Shown: positions 1-5,878 of the stretch, piece after piece
Numbering within the stretch: the stretch's first letter is position 1
How the letters are laid out: every line of letters begins with the position of its first letter
DNA from: Ktedonobacterales bacterium
GTDB lineage: Bacteria > Chloroflexota > Ktedonobacteria > Ktedonobacterales > JADMIN01
DNA length: 6,712 bases
Assembly: GCA_025928125.1 (NCBI GenBank)
Contig: JAICKD010000177.1
Span: forward strand, 1 to 6,712
Direction of reading: 5' to 3'
The notes under the pieces: model-generated
Told to the model about the DNA's origin: nothing
Database searches by the model: none
What the model saw: the letters and a program-made list of their open reading frames with translations, nothing else
Program-made: the position numbers and the translations under genes

Positions 1-189
1 CGCGACGACTGGTGGACTCGCTCCTTCAGCGCAATCGAGAACGCGACGTTTCGGATGAGGCGTCACCCTTATCGCAGCTTCGTACACCCGGCGGCCCTGG
101 TGGACGCCACGGTGAGGCGTGCTGGACTAGAGCGGCGGAGTCTACGCCGTGACGCGATCTGGCAGGTGGTTGTCTACACGCGACCCTGA
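1..189 (+). CDS. C-terminal fragment of a probable class I SAM-dependent methyltransferase
   Basis: Reading frame 1 is open from the first base to a TGA at 187-189 and encodes the last 62 residues of a protein whose start lies outside the window. The fragment is rich in Arg and Trp. It has a W-W pair near its start, an F-V-H-P-A-A segment (about residues 27-32), an R-A-G-L segment (about 40-43) and ends with W-Q-V-V-V-Y. This is the pattern I know from the tail of UbiE/type-11/12-like methyltransferases, where an F-V-H-P-P-A stretch, an A-G-L turn and a final W-x-V-x-x-Y beta strand close the Rossmann-like fold. The SAM-binding motifs lie upstream and cannot be checked, so the family call is inference. 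Its stop is 8 bases from the stop of the convergent gene that follows, with no terminator visible between them. Confidence 0.5.
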   Translation, partial: RDDWWTRSFSAIENATFRMRRHPYRSFVHPAALVDATVRRAGLERRSLRRDAIWQVVVYTRP

Positions 190-197
190 GAACCAGC

Positions 198-974
198 TTA
201 TATAGTGTCTGGCAGCGTATCGCTCACCATCCGCCCGACGGCCTGCGCGCACGTTGCCAGATACTCGTCGCGGGTCGGCGCGATGATCGCCTGCGCCCGC
301 TCGATCAGCGATTCCAGCGCGGCGACATCGGGATTGCTGCCCGCGTGCTTGAGTCGCGTCTGATGGGCGTATGTCTCGGCCTGGGGTCGTGGCGTCGCTG
401 GCGCGAACGTGACCACCGAAGGGAAGCGCCGCATCGCGCCAGCCAGGGCATCGGCGGGTTGGCCGAAGATGCCTGCCAGCACGCCCGCGATGCGAGTACA
501 GAGCGCCTCGTCGGCACAGGCGTCCGCCAGCGATGCGCCAAGGCTGGGCATGGCGAGGTAGAGTGGCTGCTCGAACGCCATCTCAACCAGGTTGTGCGCC
601 TTCCACCATCCCTGCTCCGGCGCGACACCACAGGCGCGGGCAGCATCCTCGGCCAGCGGAACCGCCTGCTGGAAGGCATAGCCGCGCTCGGATGCCGGGC
701 GGCCGCCATACTCTTCGTCGCTGTACCAGTCGAAGCCATGCGGCTCCGCGCCGTGCGAGAGCGCGCCCATGAGAAAGGCGCGAAACTCGTCGCGCGTCGG
801 GCCAGCGGGCAAGGTGTTGATAGCCTCCACCAGCCGCGCGCCGCTCCGGTGCGATTCGGTGTGCGAGAGCGGACTCTCAAAGAGCATGTCCGGCCAGACA
901 CATCCCAGATAGTGGGCAGGCATCGGAGCCGGAACGAGGCGCTGTATCAGCCAGGCGTGCGCAAGTGGGAACAT
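198..974 (-). CDS. Uncharacterised His/Asp-rich protein, possibly zinc-dependent phospholipase C-like
   Basis: This 258-residue protein has no signal peptide or membrane segment and is probably cytoplasmic. The ATG at 974-972 follows a good Shine-Dalgarno (AAGGGAG at 990-984, nine bases away). I do not recognise a named gene. It has a spaced set of possible metal ligands: His6, His21, Asp29 (in W-P-D), His38, His42, His74, His79, Asp82, and an H-x3-E motif (His127/Glu131) inside a Trp-rich helix. An early His, a G-x-x-x-P-D turn, scattered His and a later H-x3-E resemble the zinc-dependent phospholipase C / S1-P1 nuclease fold, but no ligand set is confirmed. The C-terminal third is Ala-rich, predicted helical and less distinctive. 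It lies 163 bases downstream of the carboxypeptidase on the same strand, and the structured element between them makes tight co-transcription doubtful. Substrate unknown. Confidence 0.8.
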   Translation of the reverse strand: MFPLAHAWLIQRLVPAPMPAHYLGCVWPDMLFESPLSHTESHRSGARLVEAINTLPAGPTRDEFRAFLMGALSHGAEPHGFDWYSDEEYGGRPASERGYAFQQAVPLAEDAARACGVAPEQGWWKAHNLVEMAFEQPLYLAMPSLGASLADACADEALCTRIAGVLAGIFGQPADALAGAMRRFPSVVTFAPATPRPQAETYAHQTRLKHAGSNPDVAALESLIERAQAIIAPTRDEYLATCAQAVGRMVSDTLPDTI

Positions 975-1019
975 AGACGTATTCTCCCTTGCTCAAGATA
1001 CTCGGAGAATCGTGAGGCA

Positions 1020-1125
1020 CTCTGGCTCTGGCTCCCCTCCCTTTTAGGGGGCTGGTGCGCGAGCCGATAGGCTCGGAGCGTGCGTCCAGCACGCGCAGCG
1101 CCAGCGGGCCAGAGGCCGGGGCTGG
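1020..1125. repeat. Compact self-complementary intergenic element (REP/MITE-like, three-way junction)
   Basis: This element fills most of the gap between the two minus-strand genes. It contains several nested inverted repeats. CGAGCC/GGCTCG lie around a GATA loop (1060-1075). GCGTGC/GCACGC lie around a 5-base loop (1078-1094). Both can be enclosed by GCTGG-TGCGC (1051-1060) pairing with GCGCA (1093-1097) and CCAGC (1101-1105) across a 3-base bulge, with one or two bases shared at the junction, which gives a Y-shaped fold. To the left is a CCCCT/AGGGG hairpin (1034-1050). To the right is GGCC-AGA-GGCC nested inside CCAGC/GCTGG (1101-1125). CTCTGGC (1026-1032) and GCCAGAG (1108-1114) form an outer inverted pair. 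There is no T tract, so it is not a classical terminator. A dispersed repeat or an RNA-stabilising element is inference. Confidence 0.5.
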
Positions 1126-1137
1126 GGGAGAGGGCGC

Positions 1138-2202
1138 TCAGTCGTTCGGTGGCGTTGACCCGGAGACAGGCGGCGGGGCCGCTAGCAACCCTTCCTGCTC
1201 GAAGCCCCAATCGAGCAACCGGCGCATATCGACCCGGCGCACCTGCCACGACGGATCTGCGAGCACGGCGCCAACGATCAGGTGGGCATGACGGATAGCG
1301 GCGAACGCCTGGCAGAAGCCAGCGGGGCCGGTATAACCTGGCTTGACGCCAATCGCGCCGGGATAGGGCGAGCCTGCTCCGGCCAGCAGATCATTGCCAG
1401 TGAACAGTTTATACGCTTTATGAGTTGCCGTCTTGGGGATAACATATTTGGTCGCGGACATGACTGTTACCAGCGTCGGGTTCTTCATCGCCACGGCTGA
1501 GAGCACCGCCAGGTCGCGGGCGCTGGTGTGGTGGCCTGGCGCGTCCAGTCCGTGCGGGTTGGCAAAATGGGTGCGCGTCAGCCCCAACTGGGCCGCCCGC
1601 GCGTTCATCATCGCCACAAACTTCGCCTCGGTGCCGCCAATCGCGTCGGCGATAGCCACGGCGGCGTCATTGCCGGACGGCATCACCAGCCCATAGAGCA
1701 GGTCGCGCAGGGTAAGCTTCTCGCCGGTATCAAGCCCCATGTAACTGCTGTCCGGCCCCACCAGCGCATGCGCGTCGGCCCCAACAGTGATCATCTGGTC
1801 GAGATTGCCATGCTCCACCGCGAGCAGCGCCGTCATAACCTTGGTGCAGCTCGCCATCGGCAGCTGGGCGTCGGCGTCTTTGCTATACAGCACGGTATTG
1901 GTATCGACGTCGAAGACGTAGGCGGCCCGTGCGGTGACCTTCGGCGCGTTGGCCGAGAGCAGCTTGAGCGCGCCGCCCGCGAGGCTCGCGCTGGTCGTCA
2001 CGGGACGCTTCGCCGTTTTGGCGAGCGTGGACATCTGCGCCACCAGCGTGACAAAGCCGCCGAGGAGCACGAGGATGGTGATGATCGCAAGGGCAGTCCC
2101 TTGCCAGGAGACCGGCGCCAGTTCCTCGGGCCTATCGGTATCCCTTACCCTGTATCTGGGTCTGAACGTCGCCCTGAATCCTGTCCTGTACTCTGCCCTC
2201 AC
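1138..2202 (-). CDS. D-alanyl-D-alanine carboxypeptidase (penicillin-binding protein, peptidase S11)
   Basis: This 354-residue serine D,D-peptidase removes the terminal D-Ala from peptidoglycan pentapeptides outside the cytoplasmic membrane. The S11 motifs are in order: SxxK at Ser118-Lys121 (S-C-T-K, catalytic serine), SxN at Ser176-Asn178 (S-G-N), an N-P-H-G-L-D segment at 215-220, and K-P-G at 287-289 in place of the usual K-T-G, followed by Y-T-G. A basic N-terminus of about 30 residues precedes one hydrophobic segment (about 36-57), so it is probably a type II membrane-anchored protein. After the catalytic domain there is only a short Pro/Ser tail. The PBP5-type C-terminal beta domain and amphipathic anchor are missing, as in shorter family members. 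The start is GTG (2202-2200), supported by GGAGG at 2213-2209 six bases upstream. It is a dacA/dacF-like paralogue, but the exact gene name cannot be chosen. Confidence 0.93.
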   Translation of the reverse strand: MRAEYRTGFRATFRPRYRVRDTDRPEELAPVSWQGTALAIITILVLLGGFVTLVAQMSTLAKTAKRPVTTSASLAGGALKLLSANAPKVTARAAYVFDVDTNTVLYSKDADAQLPMASCTKVMTALLAVEHGNLDQMITVGADAHALVGPDSSYMGLDTGEKLTLRDLLYGLVMPSGNDAAVAIADAIGGTEAKFVAMMNARAAQLGLTRTHFANPHGLDAPGHHTSARDLAVLSAVAMKNPTLVTVMSATKYVIPKTATHKAYKLFTGNDLLAGAGSPYPGAIGVKPGYTGPAGFCQAFAAIRHAHLIVGAVLADPSWQVRRVDMRRLLDWGFEQEGLLAAPPPVSGSTPPND

Positions 2203-2479
2203 CGCGATCCTCCGCCTGTGCTTCGCCGTGTGCTACCAATTCAAGGGCGTTTACGTCCCTGTGCAGTAAGTCTAGTCCGAACAGGGGCGTCGCTCAAAGG
2301 GAATTGGCCCATATTTCTGCGATTTCTCGTATCGCATATACGCGATTGGCCACAAAAGGTGGCAACCAGCGGAGGCGCAAACAGCCATCTGTGAAGTAGC
2401 GAACACTATAGATGCGCGCCGGGAAGAATAGGGCTGGATCGAGTATGTTGGGGAGAAGAAGATGCGGATGGGGATGAGG
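2203..2479. other. 277-base gap between tRNA-Phe and the carboxypeptidase gene
   Basis: No coding frame here looks real. The open frames that cross it are antisense to the carboxypeptidase or run through the tRNA and have no recognisable protein. It is somewhat less GC-rich than the genes. It holds a cluster of short inverted repeats (2319-2363) and a weak promoter candidate for the carboxypeptidase. I see no clear factor-independent terminator after the tRNA; the RNA just downstream of it is only pyrimidine-rich. Confidence 0.5.
2319..2363. promoter_or_regulatory. Inverted-repeat cluster overlapping a weak promoter candidate upstream of the carboxypeptidase
   Basis: Three 5-base half-sites alternate in orientation: GCGAT (2319-2323), ATCGC (2331-2335) and GCGAT (2342-2346), with centres 12 and 11 bases apart. 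Next to them is GCCAC-AAAAG-GTGGC (2349-2363). On the minus strand a TTGCCA (2365-2360) and a TATATG (2340-2335) are separated by 19 bases. They could serve as -35 and -10 for the carboxypeptidase, with the -10 lying on the central half-site. The spacing is long and the -10 poor, so this is a suggestion only. Confidence 0.25.
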
Positions 2480-2552
<73 letters not shown>

Positions 2553-2554
2553 GT

Positions 2555-2575
2555 ACACCGGAATAGAACCGGCGT
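2555..2575 (-). other. Hairpin forming the 5' leader of pre-tRNA-Phe
   Basis: On the minus strand, ACGCCGG (2575-2569) pairs with CCGGTGT (2561-2555) around the 7-base loop TTCTATT, giving seven pairs including one G-U wobble. The wobble pairs only in the minus-strand RNA, in line with a role in that transcript. The hairpin ends two bases before the mature tRNA. Its 5' base is where transcription is expected to start from the promoter upstream. It looks like a T arm but lacks the purine normal at loop position 57. Confidence 0.45.
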
Positions 2576-2580
2576 CTGGT

Positions 2581-2610
2581 AGTGTATCATTGCCCGCGCG
2601 CCGCTGTCAA
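2581..2610 (-). promoter_or_regulatory. Promoter of tRNA-Phe
   Basis: The minus strand carries a perfect -35 TTGACA (2610-2605), an 18-base spacer, and a -10 TACACT (2586-2581) preceded by TG-A, an extended -10. The start point is expected at about A2575, leaving a leader of about 23 bases before the tRNA. This is the best promoter in the window and fits a housekeeping sigma factor. Confidence 0.75.
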
Positions 2611-2635
2611 CCGGCATGCACTCCCACACGACACC

Positions 2636-3562
2636 TTACATCGACTCCTCCGCCTGGACGATGCGCGCCAGCCGCAGCCACTCCTCCAGGCTCAGCGTCT
2701 GCGCCCGTCGCATTGGGTCGATCTCGCCCTCGGCCAGCCAGCGGCTAACCGTCTCATGCGAGGCATCGAGGTGGCGCGACAGGGTATTGTGCAGCTGCTT
2801 GCGCTTCTCGGCGAAGCCCGCGTGAATCAGCGCGAAGAACTGCTCGGTGGTGGCGTCGTCCAGCAGGGGCGCGGGATGCAGGTCCACGCGCACCACCGCC
2901 GAATCGACCCGCGGCGGCGGAAAGAACGCCGTCGCCGGGACGTAGGTGACGATACGCGGCGTACCATAGATCTGCACGCTGAGCGCCAGCAGGCTCATCT
3001 CGCCGGGGCCAGCCACCAGCCGCTCGGCGACCTCGCGCTGCACCATCACCACCAGCACGCGCGGTGGGTTGGCGGATTCGAGCAGATGCCGCAGGATGAG
3101 TGAGGTGATGTAATAGGGCAGGTTGGCGACCAGCTTGTAAGGCTCCGCGCCGAAGACTTCTTCCGGCTGCACCTCCAGCAGATTGCGCGGAATGATCTCG
3201 ACGTTTGGCAGGTCGGCGGTCGTCTCGCGCAAGACCGGCAAGATCGCGCGGTCCAACTCGACCGCCACCACCCGCCGCGCCCGTTGCGCCAGTTCGCGCG
3301 TCAGCACGCCAGGGCCAGCGCCCACCTCCAACACGCGATCATCTGGCGTGAGGTCAGCCGCGTCGACGACCGTATCGAGCGCCTTACGGCTGGTGAGCAG
3401 GTGCTGACCCAGCCCCTTGTTGAGGGAGATGCCGTAGCGCGCAAGCAGCCGCTTCAGCGTACCCAGGTCGGTCAGGTCGCCGTCGAAGCTCGGCGCCGGG
3501 CTGGTGGCGCCATCGTGGGATTCCGGCGCGAGGGCAGGAGTCTTCTCTCTTTTTTCCGTCAT
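2636..3562 (-). CDS. rsmA: 16S rRNA (adenine-N6,N6)-dimethyltransferase RsmA/KsgA
   Basis: This 308-residue enzyme dimethylates two adjacent adenines in the 3'-terminal hairpin of 16S rRNA, using SAM, late in small-subunit assembly. Motifs appear in order: K-G-L-G-Q-H (49-54), the SAM loop E-V-G-A-G-P-G (79-85), acidic Glu102 at the end of strand 2, the catalytic N-L-P-Y (147-150), F-F-P-P-P-R-V-D-S (213-221), E-K-R-K-Q-L in the C-terminal domain (252-257) and the closing R-A-Q-T-L-S-L-E-E-W (286-295). A low-complexity Pro/Ala/Ser-rich tail of about 30 residues precedes the conserved core, making it longer than the E. coli enzyme (273). An in-frame TAG two codons before the ATG rules out any longer start. 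The Shine-Dalgarno is poor (AGG only two bases away). Where the family usually has G-D-A-L there is R-N-L-L (126-129). Confidence 0.96.
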   Translation of the reverse strand: MTEKREKTPALAPESHDGATSPAPSFDGDLTDLGTLKRLLARYGISLNKGLGQHLLTSRKALDTVVDAADLTPDDRVLEVGAGPGVLTRELAQRARRVVAVELDRAILPVLRETTADLPNVEIIPRNLLEVQPEEVFGAEPYKLVANLPYYITSLILRHLLESANPPRVLVVMVQREVAERLVAGPGEMSLLALSVQIYGTPRIVTYVPATAFFPPPRVDSAVVRVDLHPAPLLDDATTEQFFALIHAGFAEKRKQLHNTLSRHLDASHETVSRWLAEGEIDPMRRAQTLSLEEWLRLARIVQAEESM

Positions 3563-3738
3563 GACCTAATGGTAGCACGTCCGGGTATCGTCTGGATATC
3601 GTTGAGCTATCGCGTTATGCTTCACATCTGAAAATGCTCGCATACTCGAAGCGTCTGCTTTCCCGTTAGGATATACTCGTATGCAGCCGACCGTGCGCAT
3701 GGAATTACTCATTTGATGGCCGCCGAAGGAGTGTGTCT
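3563..3738. promoter_or_regulatory. Divergent intergenic region between rsmA and the propeller lipoprotein gene
   Basis: Both promoters should lie here. On the plus strand TATACT (3672-3677) is a fair -10 about 60 bases before the lipoprotein start, but nothing near 3649-3654 looks like a -35. ATACTCG occurs twice, at 3642-3648 and 3673-3679, 31 bases apart (about three helical turns). GCATAC (3640-3645) and GTATGC (3679-3684) form an outer inverted pair. These could be regulator sites. No rsmA promoter could be picked with confidence. Confidence 0.3.
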
Positions 3739-4803
3739 GTGTCTCCATCTGTTCGTTCCAGATTGCTACGAACTTTCTGTTTTGGTGTGGTGTTATTCGC
3801 CCTGGTCCTCTCTGCCTGCGACGAGCCGACAGTTCAGCGCGGCCCCACCGGCACGATCAACCTGCACGGCGCGCAGAGCCAGGTGCAGTCCGCCGCGCTC
3901 GTCGAATACCCCGTCCCGGATCGTGATGGCTTTCCATATGACATCGTCATCGGGCCAGATGGCAATTTCTGGATCACCGGCCATTTCTCGCCAGATGATA
4001 CCTTCGACATCCCAACGGTCAGCCGCCTGACCATGAAAACGGTGCTGACGCCCCACGCCATGCCCGGGCCAGGGCAGATCCCCGATGCCATCGTGAATGG
4101 CCCCGACGGCAACCTCTGGTTTACGGTCCCCCGGTTCAATATCATCGGGCGCATCACGCCCGCTGGTGTGATGACTCAATTCCCGCTGCCGTCGAATGGC
4201 GGTCCGCTGGATATCGTGTTGGGCAAGGATAACAATCTCTGGTTCACCGAGCCGGGGACCAACGCGATTGGGCGCATCACCCCAGAGGGCAAAGTCACCG
4301 AGTTTCCGCTGCCTGTGGCGGCGAGTTTCCCTAACCAGATGACGATTGGCCCGGATGGCGCGATCTGGTTCACCGAGAATTACCGCAACTTCGTCGGGCG
4401 TATCTCCTATGACGGCAAGATCACCGAGCTTGCCGTGCCGATCATCGGGCGCGGCCTCTATGGGATTACGGTCGGACCAGATAAGAACCTCTGGATCACC
4501 GACATCGGCGACAACTGCATCTGGCAGATGTCAACGAAGGGCGTGGCGAAGAAGTTCGCGCTGCCGCCGTCGCCGCCGCGCAGCCCGTATAACATCATCC
4601 CCGGGCCGGATGGCAATCTCTGGTTCACCGAGAACTCCTACAATGCGATTGCCCGGATGACGCTCAGCGGCGAACTGACCGAATACACGCTGCCGCATCC
4701 ATCGAGCGGCCCGCTGGCGCTCGTCGCCGCCAGCGACGGCAATCTCTGGTTCACCGAACTGGGCGAGCATGCCATCGGGCGCATCACCCCGCCCGCATCC
4801 TGA
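3739..4803 (+). CDS. Secreted lipoprotein with seven-bladed Vgb-like (streptogramin-lyase-type) beta-propeller
   Basis: The N-terminus is a lipoprotein signal: basic start, hydrophobic stretch (about 12-26), then lipobox L-S-A-C with Cys27 as the acylated residue. The mature protein should therefore be tethered outside the membrane. Residues 55-354 form seven repeats of about 42 residues built on P-D-G-N-L-W-F-T-E then I-G-R-I-T-P-x-G-x-x-T-E-F-x-L-P. The key Trp are 78, 127, 168, 210, 252, 295 and 337, with spacings 49, 41, 42, 42, 43 and 42. The strand V-E-Y-P-V-P (55-60) probably closes the ring with blade seven. This is the fold of virginiamycin B lyase and SMP-30/NHL-like propellers. I could not place the Vgb catalytic His and Mg-binding Glu, so lyase activity is not supported; a binding role is as likely. 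GTG 3739 is preferred because AAGGAG (3726-3731) is seven bases upstream; the in-frame GTG at 3733 is too close. Confidence 0.88.
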   Translation: MSPSVRSRLLRTFCFGVVLFALVLSACDEPTVQRGPTGTINLHGAQSQVQSAALVEYPVPDRDGFPYDIVIGPDGNFWITGHFSPDDTFDIPTVSRLTMKTVLTPHAMPGPGQIPDAIVNGPDGNLWFTVPRFNIIGRITPAGVMTQFPLPSNGGPLDIVLGKDNNLWFTEPGTNAIGRITPEGKVTEFPLPVAASFPNQMTIGPDGAIWFTENYRNFVGRISYDGKITELAVPIIGRGLYGITVGPDKNLWITDIGDNCIWQMSTKGVAKKFALPPSPPRSPYNIIPGPDGNLWFTENSYNAIARMTLSGELTEYTLPHPSSGPLALVAASDGNLWFTELGEHAIGRITPPAS

Positions 4804-4824
4804 AGCGCGTTGGTGTCCGCTCGA

Positions 4825-5628
4825 CTAGTTCGGCACAGACCTGAGGAACCGGCGCACCTCGGCGTTGAACAGGTCCGGCGCGTCGAGGTTGCTCAGGTGG
4901 CCGATGCCGGGCATGACCACCAGCTGCGACCCGGGGATCTGCGCGTGCAAATCCTCGGCCACGGTCAGTGGCGAGCGGGTATCCGCGCTGCCGTAGAGCA
5001 GCATTGTCGGCACGGCGATCAGCGGAAGCATGTCACGAAGGTCTACATCGGCGAGCATGTTCACCATGGTTCGCGCCCCGGCTGGATGGAACTCAGACAT
5101 CACCGCGATCACCTCATCGGTGGCTCCGGCGGGCGCATGTGATGTCAGAAGTTCGGGAATCCAGTCGGGAATCCACTGGTTCGGCGGCGTGTCAATTTCG
5201 CGCAACGTGCGCTGCTTGCGTTGCTCGACTATCTCAGGCGAGAGAGAGCCTACCCACCCGGCATAGGCCGACGCCAGCGCCAGCGAACGCAGAACCGCCG
5301 GGTGTCTGTGGTAGAGTTCCAGCGCGAACATCGAGCCGAGCGATAGCCCAAGCACATGCGGACGCTCCAGCTCAAGCGCGGCGATGAATCCGTCGAGGGC
5401 GTCAGCCCAATTGGAGAGGGAGAACGTCTCGGGTGGGTCGGATGACTGGCCGCAGCCCGGCGCATCCCATGCTACCACGGTGAATTCATCGGATAGACCT
5501 TCAAGCTGTGGGCGCCACGCACGGCTGTCGTCAAAGATGCCATGCAACAAGACGAGCGGCGGCCCTGTTCCCGCCCGTTGATAGGCAATGCGAAGCCCGT
5601 CAATCTCGATCCAATCTAACCGGTTCAT
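4825..5628 (-). CDS. Alpha/beta-fold hydrolase
   Basis: This is a 267-residue soluble hydrolase of unknown substrate, probably an esterase, lactonase or related enzyme. The oxyanion region is L-L-H-G (27-30). The nucleophile elbow is G-L-S-L-G with Ser96. The acid is Asp216 in Y-G-S-A-D, after the strand carrying P-T-M-L-L. The catalytic base is His244 in G-I-G-H-L. A Trp/Pro-rich cap of about 60 residues (about 124-185) lies between. Length and order fit the standard family with a complete triad. I chose ATG 5628-5626 because GGGAGG (5643-5638) sits nine bases upstream; the frame stays open much further, but that extension runs antisense to the HdeD-like gene and has no fold. The stop is 21 bases from that of the convergent propeller gene, with no terminator seen. 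It is divergent from the HdeD-like gene. Confidence 0.93.
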   Translation of the reverse strand: MNRLDWIEIDGLRIAYQRAGTGPPLVLLHGIFDDSRAWRPQLEGLSDEFTVVAWDAPGCGQSSDPPETFSLSNWADALDGFIAALELERPHVLGLSLGSMFALELYHRHPAVLRSLALASAYAGWVGSLSPEIVEQRKQRTLREIDTPPNQWIPDWIPELLTSHAPAGATDEVIAVMSEFHPAGARTMVNMLADVDLRDMLPLIAVPTMLLYGSADTRSPLTVAEDLHAQIPGSQLVVMPGIGHLSNLDAPDLFNAEVRRFLRSVPN

Positions 5629-5878
5629 ATTTGTTGTCCTCCCGCTTCGACCGACCATACTCACAGTGCTGTGCGTCATTGCGGTAGAGCGGCTCGCCAT
5701 CGGGCGACGTGCGATGACTGCGTCAAGAGGGGCGTTGCACGCACTGTAGCACCACGTCCAGCTTTTCGCCTCAGCACAATCTCGCAGGCGCTTTTTACTG
5801 CCGCTTTGGTGTACACTGGAAACCAGCGGCTTCATCGGAATGAGCCGCATGCTGTGGCTAAGCAGAGGAGCAGGAATC
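5629..5878. promoter_or_regulatory. Divergent intergenic region between the hydrolase and hdeD-like genes
   Basis: These 250 bases should hold both promoters. Plus-strand TACACT (5812-5817), the hexamer also used by the tRNA-Phe promoter, is a plausible -10 for the hdeD-like gene, but only a T-rich stretch (5792-5796) lies near the -35 position. It overlaps the palindrome GTGTACAC (5809-5816). On the minus strand TTGACG (5726-5721) resembles a -35 but has no good -10 behind it. A second palindrome, CACAG-TG-CTGTG (5662-5673), lies about 35 bases before the hydrolase start and could be an operator. No small gene is seen. Confidence 0.3.

Noticed and set aside
1034..1050. Factor-independent terminator after the carboxypeptidase
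   Set aside because: The stem is short and its T run lies in the loop rather than after the stem, so it is treated as part of the larger foldable element.
345..1070. Plus-strand open frame of 241 codons
   Set aside because: Antisense to the His-rich gene at 198-974, which has the better ribosome site and composition.
1528..2394. Long plus-strand open frame of 288 codons
   Set aside because: It is antisense to the carboxypeptidase, rich in Arg/His/Gly, without domain or ribosome site; a GC-rich shadow frame.
2553..2590. Remnant of a second tRNA (T-arm-like hairpin) before tRNA-Phe
   Set aside because: The stem has seven pairs rather than five, the loop lacks the invariant purine, and no other arm is present. 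A leader hairpin behind the promoter explains it better.
3733..3738. GTG start for the propeller lipoprotein two codons upstream
   Set aside because: AAGGAG would be only one base away; the GTG at 3739 has a seven-base spacing.
5840..5878. ATG start for the HdeD-like protein
   Set aside because: It lacks a good ribosome site, while GTG 5879 has AGAGGAG at eight bases and gives the usual family N-terminus.
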